From Pseudomonadota bacterium (GTDB lineage: Bacteria; Pseudomonadota; Alphaproteobacteria; Rhodospirillales; 2-02-FULL-58-16), in contig JADFHR010000018.1 in NCBI GenBank assembly GCA_022567015.1, positions 1 to 19,059 on the forward strand: DNA of 19,059 bases, read 5' to 3'. Below, piece by piece: positions 1-6,675 of the stretch. A program made the position numbers and the translations under genes. Numbering within the stretch: position 1 is the first letter of the stretch; each line of letters opens with the position of its first letter. The notes beneath the pieces are model-generated. The model was not told where the DNA came from. It worked only from the letters and a program-made list of their open reading frames with translations, and ran no database searches.

Positions 1-140
1 CGCCGTTGCGGTCGCGTATGCGGCCCGTCGGAGGGCGTCGAAAAGTTTTGACGATGCGCCGCATCGCCTGCAACTTTCCTCCTGCCCGACGAGCCGCCTA
101 CGCGATCTCTATGAGTCATGATCAGCGCCCCTTGCTATTA
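1..140. repeat. Left partial copy of a MITE-like palindromic repeat
   Basis: Positions 1-112 match 18948-19059 in the same orientation with only three differences (positions 25, 58 and 73 of the unit). Positions 106-140 match the reverse complement of 18821-18855 with two differences, so this copy ends in the terminal inverted repeat that the right-hand copy shows at its other end. Inside are inverted arms at 20-31 and 86-97 (one mismatch; perfect in the right-hand copy). No coding sequence is credible here. The copy is cut by the window edge: its other half, including a 20-bp hairpin seen at the right end, is missing. Confidence 0.85.
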
Positions 141-177
141 CCGTATGGCTACGGCTCCCCCGAAATTGCTGGTGAAA

Positions 178-200
178 CGGGGGATCCGCCGGACCCCCCG
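178..200 (-). terminator. Candidate terminator hairpin after the rubrerythrin gene
   Basis: Arms CGGGGGATCC and GGACCCCCCG (plus strand) form a 10-bp stem with one G-U type pair and a 3-base loop, about 29 bases past the rubrerythrin stop. On the minus strand it is followed by GTTTCACC, so the U-tract is short. It could be an inefficient intrinsic terminator or a 3' stabilising hairpin. Confidence 0.45.
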
Positions 201-228
201 CTGGCGCAAAGAATCCGGGGGACAGCCT

Positions 229-648
229 TCAATCCATGGCGTCAAGCGCCTTCTGGAACCGGCCGGCGTGGGACTTTTCGGCCTTGGCCAGGGTTTCGAA
301 CCAGTCGGCGATCTCTTCGAACCCTTCCTCGCGGGCGGACTTCGCCATGCCGGGATACATGTCGGTGTACTCGTACGTCTCACCGGCGATGGCCGCCTTC
401 AGGTTGTCCTGGGTGGGCCCGATGGGAAGGTCGGTGGCCGGGTCGCCCACTTCCTCAAGGTACTCGAGATGGCCATGGGCATGGCCGGTTTCACCTTCGG
501 CGGTGGAGCGGAAGACGGCGGAAACGTCGTTGTACCCCTCGATGTCGGCCTTGCGGGCGAAATACAGGTAGCGGCGGTTGGCCTGGGATTCGCCGGCAAA
601 GGCGTCTTTCAGGTTCTTTTCGGTCTTGGTTCCCTTCAGTGCAGGCAT
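229..648 (-). CDS. Rubrerythrin (diiron peroxidase, no rubredoxin domain)
   Basis: This 139-residue protein is a ferritin-like four-helix di-iron protein of the rubrerythrin family, which reduces hydrogen peroxide in the cytoplasm. All the usual iron ligands are present in order: Glu20 (GESQANRRY), Glu53 and His56 (EGETGH), Glu90 and Glu93 (GETYEY), and Glu124 and His127 (EKSH). The C-terminal rubredoxin domain of classical rubrerythrin is absent: the protein stops after the fourth helix and has no Cys-x2-Cys pairs. Electrons must therefore come from a separate partner. The ATG has a strong Shine-Dalgarno AAGGGGAG just upstream. The gene has its own promoter and a Fur/Irr-like box, and lies next to irr, so control by iron or peroxide is likely (inference). 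The family is certain; the physiological substrate is inferred. Confidence 0.93.
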   Translation of the reverse strand: MPALKGTKTEKNLKDAFAGESQANRRYLYFARKADIEGYNDVSAVFRSTAEGETGHAHGHLEYLEEVGDPATDLPIGPTQDNLKAAIAGETYEYTDMYPGMAKSAREEGFEEIADWFETLAKAEKSHAGRFQKALDAMD

Positions 649-726
649 GGCTTTCTCCCCTTATCGGGTTTCCTCTTGATGGCAAATACGAATCGCGCCG
701 GGCCGGCGCTAAAGGCCTCATCCCCC

Positions 727-755
727 AATATGAGGGCAGGTGGCCGCCGTGTCAA
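727..755 (-). promoter_or_regulatory. Promoter of the rubrerythrin gene
   Basis: On the minus strand, TTGACA (plus 750-755) is followed after exactly 17 bases by CATATT (plus 727-732), a good match to a housekeeping sigma-70 promoter. Transcription would start near 720, giving a leader of about 70 bases. The -35 is embedded in an AT-rich patch unlike the surrounding GC-rich DNA. Confidence 0.6.
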
Positions 756-776
756 TAATATTGAAAGTATTCTAAA
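756..776 (-). promoter_or_regulatory. Candidate Fur/Irr/PerR-type operator abutting the rubrerythrin -35
   Basis: The minus strand reads TTTAGAATACTTTCAATA (plus 759-776), directly upstream of the TTGACA. Its left half TTTAGAA is the half-site known for Irr iron-control elements, and the right half is degenerate. It also resembles PerR boxes. With irr as the adjacent gene, this is a plausible Irr target, but it is called by eye only. Confidence 0.4.
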
Positions 777-811
777 GACTTATGTAACGTACTGTTTTTA
801 TTTATATTTAT

Positions 812-1225
812 TCAGCCGGTGTCGTCGAGCCTGACGACCACGTCGACGCGCTTGACCCGCGTCCCCTTGGGCGGGTCCGGCAGCCGGGCGAGGACGATCC
901 GCTCATTGGGAATGTCGTCCAGCCGGCCGGAGCTTTCGAAGAAGAAGTGGTGGTGATCGCTGGTATTGGTGTCGAAATAGGAGCGCTGGGAATCGACCAC
1001 GATCTCGCGCAACAACCCGGCGGCGGTGAACTGGTGCAGGGTGTTGTACACGGTGGCCAGGGAAACCCGGACGGCGGCGTCCAGCGCCTCGCCGTGGAGA
1101 ATTTCGGCGGTCACATGGCGGTCGCCCCCGTCGAACAGCAGCCTGGCAAGGGCCAGACGCTGACGGGTGGGCCGCAGCCCCGCCGCGCGCAAACGCTCGA
1201 GAACTTGGGTGTAGGGTCTGGCCAT
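812..1225 (-). CDS. irr: Irr, iron/haem-responsive Fur-family regulator
   Basis: This 137-residue Fur-superfamily protein has a winged-helix domain (LRPTRQR at 17-23; LATVYNTLHQFTAAGLL at 56-72) and a short dimerisation domain containing Asp85-Thr-Asn followed by HHH at 91-93. That histidine cluster, the phrase GDRHVTAE at 34-41, the DVVVRL tail and the complete lack of cysteines (so no structural zinc CxxC) are typical of alphaproteobacterial Irr rather than Fur or Zur. Irr represses or activates genes when iron or haem is limiting and is destabilised by haem. The N-terminal Cys-Pro haem motif of Bradyrhizobium Irr is absent, as in many alphaproteobacteria. A GGGGAG Shine-Dalgarno precedes the ATG. 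The gene follows fabI on the same strand after a 167-base gap that contains its own operator-like palindrome. PerR is the main alternative assignment. Confidence 0.87.
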   Translation of the reverse strand: MARPYTQVLERLRAAGLRPTRQRLALARLLFDGGDRHVTAEILHGEALDAAVRVSLATVYNTLHQFTAAGLLREIVVDSQRSYFDTNTSDHHHFFFESSGRLDDIPNERIVLARLPDPPKGTRVKRVDVVVRLDDTG

Positions 1226-1272
1226 CGTTACTCCCCGTATATGGGTGCGCTCGGGTCGACGCTCAACACTTT

Positions 1273-1308
1273 CATAATTACCATAATTAAATTATGGGAT
1301 TATCATAA
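1273..1308 (-). promoter_or_regulatory. Perfect palindrome upstream of irr, probable operator
   Basis: CCATAATTAAATTATGG at 1281-1297 is a perfect 8-1-8 palindrome in an AT-rich island about 55 bases upstream of the irr start. It is flanked by further CATAATTA-like and GGATTATCATAA half-sites, so the whole stretch is roughly symmetric. The 7-1-7-like design is typical of Fur-family operators, which suggests autoregulation of irr. The minus-strand TATGAT near 1305 could serve as a -10, but no good -35 is evident. Confidence 0.45.
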
Positions 1309-1392
1309 GACATTTCCCCGTGGACAGGAACACCCTGTTGAAACAATTTTGATCCGGGTGCGCAGCGGCCTGGGTACACCGCAAAATGCTGA

Positions 1393-2190
1393 TCACCGGC
1401 GGGGCCGGGCCGGAATCGCCACGATATCGTAGCCGCTGTCCACGTGGAGGACTTCGCCCGTGACTGCCCCGGAAAGGTCGCTGAGCAGGTAGAGCGCCAC
1501 GCCCCCTATCTCGTCCAGACGGATGTTGCGCCGTAACGGGGAATGGTTCTGGTTCCATTTCAGGACCTCGCGGGCATTGGCTATCGCGCTTCCGGCAAGG
1601 GTCCTCATGGGACCCGCGGAAATGGCGTTGACCCGGATGTTTTCGGGGCCGAGGTCGGCGGCAAGGTAGCGCACGCTCGCCTCGAGGGCCGCCTTGGCGA
1701 CCCCCATGACGTTGTAATTGGGCATGACACGTTCGGCCCCCGAAAAGGTGAGGGTCAGCAGACTGCCCCCTGACGGCATCATCGCGGCCGCACGTTGGAC
1801 GACGGCGGTAAAGGAAAAGCACGAAACATCCAGGGTCCGGGTAAAATTCTCCACCGTGGTATCCACGTATCGGCCTTTGAGCTCCGCCTTGTCGGAATAG
1901 GCAATGGCGTGCACGACAAAATCGACGGCGCCCCATTCTTCCTTGAGGGTCGCGAAAACCACATCGACGCTGGACTCGTCCTCGACGTCACAGGGCAGCA
2001 CGATGGTGGAGCCGACCGATTCGGCCAGCGGCCCGACGCGCCTGCCGAAGGCGCCGCCTTGATGGGTGAAGGCCATCTCGGCCCCGTGCCGGTGCAACGC
2101 CGACGCGATCCCCCAGGCGATGGAATGATCGTTGGCGACCCCCATGATGAGGCCTTTTTTGCCAACCATCAGTCCGTTCACAGGGGCCAT
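1393..2190 (-). CDS. fabI: Enoyl-[acyl-carrier-protein] reductase (NADH), FabI
   Basis: FabI carries out the last, NAD(P)H-dependent reduction of each fatty-acid elongation cycle in the cytoplasm. The protein is a short-chain dehydrogenase of 265 residues from this start. It begins GLMVGKKGLIMGVANDHSIAWGIA (6-29), the divergent FabI nucleotide-binding motif, and has catalytic Tyr159-x6-Lys166 in PNYNVMGVAKAALE. The position that is normally the second tyrosine (SYxGAER in E. coli) is Phe149 here (TFSGAER). An in-frame GTG at 2241 would add 17 residues, but family members start close to GLMxGK, so the ATG at 2190 is preferred; its Shine-Dalgarno is weak. The gene follows fabB by 84 bases. Together with fabA and fabB it forms the unsaturated fatty acid cluster. 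Confidence 0.93.
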   Translation of the reverse strand: MAPVNGLMVGKKGLIMGVANDHSIAWGIASALHRHGAEMAFTHQGGAFGRRVGPLAESVGSTIVLPCDVEDESSVDVVFATLKEEWGAVDFVVHAIAYSDKAELKGRYVDTTVENFTRTLDVSCFSFTAVVQRAAAMMPSGGSLLTLTFSGAERVMPNYNVMGVAKAALEASVRYLAADLGPENIRVNAISAGPMRTLAGSAIANAREVLKWNQNHSPLRRNIRLDEIGGVALYLLSDLSGAVTGEVLHVDSGYDIVAIPARPRR

Positions 2191-2274
2191 GGGAACGTCA
2201 CCCGCGCCGCAACCGGCGGCGTCCCGAAGTGCCTTGTTCACGGTCCATTGGCGGGCAACGGGCGGGCGCGACCG

Positions 2275-3492
2275 TCATTCTTCGAATCGGGTGAACACCA
2301 ACGCGGCGTTGGTGCCGCCGAATCCGAAGCTGTTGGAGAGGACGGCGTTCAGCCGAACGTTGTCGCGGCGGTCAAGGACGATCGGCATGCCGCGCGCCTC
2401 GGGGTCCAGGTTGGTGACGTTCGCCGAGGCGCAAATGAAATTGTTCTCCATCATCAGCAGGCAGTAAATGGCTTCATGGACGCCGGCGGCGCCAAGGGGA
2501 TGGCCGCTCAGCGACTTGGTGGAGTTGAAGGCCGGCATGCCGTTGGGGAACACCTCGCGCATGGCTTCCAGTTCCTTGACGTCGCCCACCGGCGTACTGG
2601 TGCCATGGGTGTTGATGTAGTCGACCGGCCGATCGAGCCCGGCCATGGCCATCCGCATGCACCGCACCGCGCCTTCGCCGGACGGCTGCACCATGTCGTA
2701 TCCGTCCGACGTGGCGCCATAGCCGGCGACCTCGGCATAGATCCGGGCGCCGCGCGCCCTGGCATGCTCCAGTTCCTCGAGTACCAGCACGCCGCCGCCG
2801 CCGGCGATGACAAAGCCGTCGCGGTCGGCGTCGAAGGCGCGCGACGCCACCTCCGGCGTGTCGTTGAATTTGGACGACAGCGCCGGCATGGCGTCGAACA
2901 GGACCGACATCGTCCAGTCGAGCTCCTCGCCGCCCCCGGTGAAGACCACGTCCTGCTTGTCCACCTGGATCATTTCGTACCCGTTGCCGATGCAATGGGC
3001 GCTGGTCGCGCAGGCGGAGCTTATGGAATAACTGACGCCCTTGATCTTGAACGGGGTGGCCAGGGTGGCGGAGTTGGTGCTCGACATGGTTCTGGGGACC
3101 ATGAACGGCCCCACTTTTCTCGCGTTCCTCTGGCGCACGGTATCGGCCGCCGCCACCAGATTCCTCGTCGACGGCCCGCCCGATCCCATGATCAGCCCGG
3201 TGCGCTCGTTCGACACCTGGTCGTCCGGCAGGCCGGCGTCGGCAATGGCCTGTTCCATGGCCAGATAGGTGTACGCCGCGCCGTCCCCCATGAAGCGCCG
3301 CACCTTGCGGTCGATCGCGCCCTCCAGGTCGACCTTCGGCATACCGTGAACATGGCTGCGGAAGCCCAGTTCGCGGTATTCCTCGCAGAACGAAATTCCG
3401 GAGCGCCCTTCGCGGAGCGAGTCCAGCACTTCCGCCTTGGTGTCGCCGATGCTGGAGATGATCCCCAGGCCGGTCACGACAACGCGTCTCAT
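2275..3492 (-). CDS. fabB: 3-oxoacyl-[acyl-carrier-protein] synthase I, FabB
   Basis: This 405-residue condensing enzyme has the thiolase fold and the Cys-His-His triad at Cys161 (SSACATSAHCIGNG), His296 (NTHGTSTPVGD) and His331 (KSLSGHPLGAAG, with Lys326). The CATSAHCIG signature and the length match KAS I (FabB) rather than KAS II (FabF). FabB elongates the cis-3-decenoyl-ACP made by FabA and is needed for unsaturated fatty acids by the anaerobic route. The ATG lies only 10 bases after the fabA stop, so the two genes are translationally coupled. The C-terminal GFGGTNAALVF motif is intact, and the gene is full length with no sign of damage. Confidence 0.95.
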   Translation of the reverse strand: MRRVVVTGLGIISSIGDTKAEVLDSLREGRSGISFCEEYRELGFRSHVHGMPKVDLEGAIDRKVRRFMGDGAAYTYLAMEQAIADAGLPDDQVSNERTGLIMGSGGPSTRNLVAAADTVRQRNARKVGPFMVPRTMSSTNSATLATPFKIKGVSYSISSACATSAHCIGNGYEMIQVDKQDVVFTGGGEELDWTMSVLFDAMPALSSKFNDTPEVASRAFDADRDGFVIAGGGGVLVLEELEHARARGARIYAEVAGYGATSDGYDMVQPSGEGAVRCMRMAMAGLDRPVDYINTHGTSTPVGDVKELEAMREVFPNGMPAFNSTKSLSGHPLGAAGVHEAIYCLLMMENNFICASANVTNLDPEARGMPIVLDRRDNVRLNAVLSNSFGFGGTNAALVFTRFEE

Positions 3493-3502
3493 GGATACCT
3501 CG

Positions 3503-4018
3503 TCACCAATCGTCGGTCGAAGTGAACACGCCTACCCGCAGGCCCTTGGCTTCGTAAATGGGACGGCCGTCCACTTTCATCAAGCCGTCGGCGATGCCGA
3601 TCGAGAACTGCCGCCTGACCACCCGCCTGATGTCGATGTGATAGGTCAGCTTTTTGGCCGTGGGATTCACCTGGCCGCTGAACTTCACCGCGCCCACGCC
3701 GAGCGCCCGGCCACGGCCCGGCGCCTCGAGCCAGCCCAGAAAGAACCCGACCAGTTGCCACAGCGCGTCCAGACCAAGGCAACCGGGCATGACCGGGTCG
3801 GACTGAAAATGACACTCGAAAAACCACAAATCCGGCCTGACATCCAGTTCCGCCAGGATTTCTCCCTTTCCGTAGTGTCCGCCGCTGTCGCTGATCTTGA
3901 CGATCCGGTCGAACATCAAAAGGGGCGGCAGGGGCAACTGCGCGTTGCCCGGGCCGAACAACTTGCCTTGGCCGCATCGCAGGAGATCGTCGTACGAAAA
4001 GCTGTTTTTCCTGCTCAA
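3503..4018 (-). CDS. fabA: Bifunctional 3-hydroxydecanoyl-ACP dehydratase/isomerase, FabA
   Basis: FabA dehydrates 3-hydroxydecanoyl-ACP and isomerises the trans-2 to the cis-3 product, the branch point for unsaturated fatty acids. The 171-residue hot-dog-fold protein has the active-site pair His70 (FFECHF) and Asp84 (GLDALWQLVGFFLGW) and the family motifs GPGNAQLPLPPLLMFDRI and DPVMPGCLG. Length and N-terminus match the family. The only start near the expected place is TTG at 4018; another in-frame TTG lies 12 bases upstream and no in-frame ATG is close. The Shine-Dalgarno is weak, so translation may be limited. It is first in the fabA-fabB-fabI cluster, and an AT-rich promoter-like island lies about 280 bases upstream. 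Confidence 0.94.
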   Translation of the reverse strand: MSRKNSFSYDDLLRCGQGKLFGPGNAQLPLPPLLMFDRIVKISDSGGHYGKGEILAELDVRPDLWFFECHFQSDPVMPGCLGLDALWQLVGFFLGWLEAPGRGRALGVGAVKFSGQVNPTAKKLTYHIDIRRVVRRQFSIGIADGLMKVDGRPIYEAKGLRVGVFTSTDDW

Positions 4019-4423
4019 GCGCGTCGACCCAATGTGCGCATCGGTCCGCCACCGTCCGACCTACGCGAAACCACGGACCACGCCGGACGCCGTTTCCGGG
4101 CCTCCAGGGCGCAACCCCGGTGCCGGACGCTGCGCGCTGCCGGAGCCAGGGCCTCACCCACGGGGACCACGGCGCGCACGGAACTCACCTTGGGTTCACA
4201 AGGCGTCATTGAGGCCCCCGATGGCTTCGATCCGGCGATTGCGCAATCCGCCGTACGGTCACCTGCGGCGGCGTCCTCGGCCGCCCCTCGTCAACATTAT
4301 ATATAGAATATATAGAGGATTTTGAAAAAGACGACTCGCGGCACGCGCCGGCACGATTCCGCGCCGCCGGCCCGGCTTCGCGCCGGGCGGGGCGGGCCCC
4401 CGCCCGATCGGTGGAACCGGGGG
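4019..4423. other. Gap between pnp and fabA: fabA leader and promoter island
   Basis: This stretch has no credible gene. Next to fabA is about 270 bases of GC-rich DNA in which open frames have no recognisable protein features. Further upstream, at 4290-4325, is a sharp AT-rich island that is probably the fabA promoter. Beyond that, towards pnp, are several G/C-rich inverted repeats, for example GCCCGGC/GCCGGGC around a TTCGC loop at about 4369-4387. Confidence 0.6.
4296..4316 (-). promoter_or_regulatory. Candidate fabA promoter with tandem 9-bp AT-rich repeat
   Basis: The plus strand carries ATATATAGA twice in perfect tandem (4299-4307 and 4308-4316). On the minus strand a TATAAT (plus 4296-4301) overlaps the end of this repeat. 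No clear -35 sits 16-18 bases upstream, although TCAAAAT-like sequence is there. The patch stands out in a GC-rich context and is the only promoter-like sequence ahead of fabA. The repeat may also be a regulator site. Confidence 0.4.
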
Positions 4424-4471
4424 CCAAAACAGGCGAAACGCCGGCCCGGTCTCCGGGCGGGCAATTCGCCT
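4424..4471 (-). terminator. Candidate intrinsic terminator after pnp
   Basis: Read on the minus strand, AGGCGAA pairs with TTCGCCT as a 7-bp outer stem, enclosing an inner perfect 6-bp hairpin GCCCGG-AGA-CCGGGC. TGTTTTGG follows directly. The structure begins about 16 bases past the pnp stop and would end the long rimP-to-pnp transcription unit before fabA. Confidence 0.55.
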
Positions 4472-4486
4472 TGGGCGCGGCTGGGC

Positions 4487-6634
4487 TCAGCGGGCCGCCC
4501 TGGCCGGCGCCACCCGGTCCGAGATGTCCTCGCCGGTTTCCTGGTCCACCACCTTCATCGACAGCTTCACCTTGCCGCGGTCGTCGATGCCGATCAGCTT
4601 GACCTTGACCATGTCGCCGACGTTGACCACGTCCGTCGTCTTGCCCACCCGCTGGGGCGCCAGCTCGCTGATGTGGACAAGGCCGTCCTTGCTGCCCATG
4701 AAATTGACGAAGGCGCCGAAATCCACGGTTTTCACCACTTTTCCCGTATACATCGCGCCGACCTCGGGCTCGGCGGTGATACTGCGGATCCATTCGATGG
4801 CGGCATCGGCGGCCTTCTGATCGACCGCCGCCACCTTGACCGTGCCGTCGTCTTCGAGGTCGATCTTGGCGCCGGTGACCTCGCAGATTTCGCGGATCAT
4901 CTTGCCGCCCGGGCCGATGACCTCGCGGATCTTGTCCTTGTTGATCTTGATGACGGTGATCCGCGGGGCGTTGTCGCTGACGCGGTCGCGGGCGTTCTCA
5001 AGGGCCTTGCCCATCTCGATGAGGATGTGCAGGCGCCCCTCGCGGGCCTGCTCCAGCGCCATGCCCATGATGTCTTCGGTGATGGACGTGATCTTGATGT
5101 CCATCTGCAGCGAGGTGATGCCCCGCTCCGTGCCGGCCACCTTGAAGTCCATGTCCCCGAGGTGGTCCTCGTCGCCTAAGATGTCCGAAAGGACGGCGAC
5201 GCCGTCGTCTTCCTTGATCAACCCCATGGCGATACCGGCCACCGGCCTGGTCAGGGGAATGCCGGCGTCCATCATCGACAACGAGGCGCCGCAGACGGTG
5301 GCCATGGATGAGGACCCGTTGGATTCGGTGATCTCGGAGACCACCCGAATGGTATAGGGGAAGTCATCCTTGCTCGGCATCAACGGGTGGAGGGCCCGCC
5401 ACGCCAGCTTGCCGTGTCCCACCTCGCGGCGGCTGGTGAACCCGAAACGGCCGGCCTCGCCCACCGAATAGGGCGGGAAGTTGTAGTGGAGCAGGAAGTG
5501 TTCGCGGTAGTCGAGGGCCAGGCCGTCGATGATCTGCTCGTCCTGGCCGGTGCCGAGGGTGGTGACCACGAGCGCCTGGGTCTCGCCGCGGGTAAAGAGC
5601 GCGCTGCCGTGGGTTCTGGACAGCAGTCCCACCTCGGCGGCGATGGGGCGCACCGTGCGCGTGTCGCGCCCGTCGATGCGCCGGCCGGTCTTGAGGATGT
5701 CGCGGCGGACGATGGTCTTCTCCAGCTCCTTGAAGATTTCGGGCAAGGCGTCCTTGAGAAGTTCTTCGCTGACGGACCCGTCGTCCGTCAGCTCCGCGGT
5801 CACCCTTTCCTTCACCGCCGCCACCTTTTCCTGGCGGGTCAGCTTGATGGTCTCGGTGTAGGCCTGGCGCAAATCCGCCTCGGCCTTCTCGGCCACGCGC
5901 CGGGCGAGGTCCTCGGTCCCCTCGGGCGCTTCGGGCAGTTCGCGGGGCTCCTTGGCGCAGGCTTCGGCAAGGTCGATGATGGCTTCGATCACCGGCTGAA
6001 ACCCGCGGTGGCCGAACATCACCGCGCCCAGCATCACCTCTTCGGACAGCTCGCTGGCTTCCGATTCCACCATCAGCACGCCGTCGCGGGTGCCGGCGAC
6101 CACCAGGTCCAGCGCACTGCCGGACAATTCGTCGATCGGGGGGTTGAGCACGTATTCGCCGTCGATGTAGCCGACGCGGCAGCCGGCGATGGGACCCATG
6201 AAGGGAAGGCCCGAAAGGGTCAGCGCCGCCGACGTCCCGATCAGGGCGACGATGTCGGGGTCGTTCTCCATGTCATGGGAAAGGACGGTGCAGATGACCT
6301 GGGTTTCGTTCCGGAAACCCTTGGCGAATAACGGCCGGATGGGCCGGTCGATCAAGCGCGAGGTGAGGGTTTCTTTTTCGCTCGGCCGGCCTTCGCGCTT
6401 GAAAAAGCCGCCCGGAATCTTGCCGGCGGCAAAGGTCTTCTCCTGGTAATGTACGGCCAGCGGGAAGAAATCCAGACCAACCCGCGGCTTGTGTTCACCG
6501 ACGACGGTGCACAGGACCCGGGTGTCGCCATAGGTCGCCATGACGGCGCCATCGGCCTGACGGGCGATCTTGCCGCTCTCCAGAACGAGTGTGCGGCCGC
6601 CCCACTCGATCTCTTTTCTGAACTCTTGAAACAT
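4487..6634 (-). CDS. pnp: Polyribonucleotide nucleotidyltransferase (PNPase)
   Basis: PNPase degrades RNA 3' to 5' by phosphorolysis and is a core part of RNA turnover. The 715-residue protein has the full family layout: RNase PH domain 1 from FRKEIEWGGRTLVLE, the helical linker, and RNase PH domain 2 with the active-site region GDMDFKVAGT. It continues with a KH domain with IGPGG at about 555-615 and an S1 domain (YTGKVVKTVDFGAFV) at about 620-690. The ATG at 6634 gives MFQEFRKEIEW, matching the usual start. A second in-frame ATG at 6658 lies in a tandem copy of the same start region and would add eight residues. The gene follows rpsO, the classic bacterial order, across a 322-base spacer holding a stable hairpin. 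Confidence 0.96.
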   Translation of the reverse strand: MFQEFRKEIEWGGRTLVLESGKIARQADGAVMATYGDTRVLCTVVGEHKPRVGLDFFPLAVHYQEKTFAAGKIPGGFFKREGRPSEKETLTSRLIDRPIRPLFAKGFRNETQVICTVLSHDMENDPDIVALIGTSAALTLSGLPFMGPIAGCRVGYIDGEYVLNPPIDELSGSALDLVVAGTRDGVLMVESEASELSEEVMLGAVMFGHRGFQPVIEAIIDLAEACAKEPRELPEAPEGTEDLARRVAEKAEADLRQAYTETIKLTRQEKVAAVKERVTAELTDDGSVSEELLKDALPEIFKELEKTIVRRDILKTGRRIDGRDTRTVRPIAAEVGLLSRTHGSALFTRGETQALVVTTLGTGQDEQIIDGLALDYREHFLLHYNFPPYSVGEAGRFGFTSRREVGHGKLAWRALHPLMPSKDDFPYTIRVVSEITESNGSSSMATVCGASLSMMDAGIPLTRPVAGIAMGLIKEDDGVAVLSDILGDEDHLGDMDFKVAGTERGITSLQMDIKITSITEDIMGMALEQAREGRLHILIEMGKALENARDRVSDNAPRITVIKINKDKIREVIGPGGKMIREICEVTGAKIDLEDDGTVKVAAVDQKAADAAIEWIRSITAEPEVGAMYTGKVVKTVDFGAFVNFMGSKDGLVHISELAPQRVGKTTDVVNVGDMVKVKLIGIDDRGKVKLSMKVVDQETGEDISDRVAPARAAR

Positions 6635-6675
6635 CTTCTCTCCTACCTCTTCAAACATCTTCTCTATCTACCTCT
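6627..6675 (-). repeat. Tandem duplication spanning the pnp start codon
   Basis: A 24-base unit at 6627-6650 and a 25-base unit at 6651-6675 are near-identical in tandem. They differ by one substitution and one small length or sequence change near the middle. Each contains GAGAAGATGTTT on the minus strand, so the Shine-Dalgarno-like purine tract and ATG are both doubled, in frame. Confidence 0.85.

Noticed and set aside
1795..3525. 576-codon plus-strand open frame antisense to fabI and fabB
   Set aside because: No family signature, and fabB and fabI are complete on the minus strand with all active-site residues.
4015..4209. 64-codon minus-strand frame upstream of fabA
   Set aside because: No motif, and it lies wholly in the probable fabA leader. 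It could be a leader peptide, but nothing supports that.
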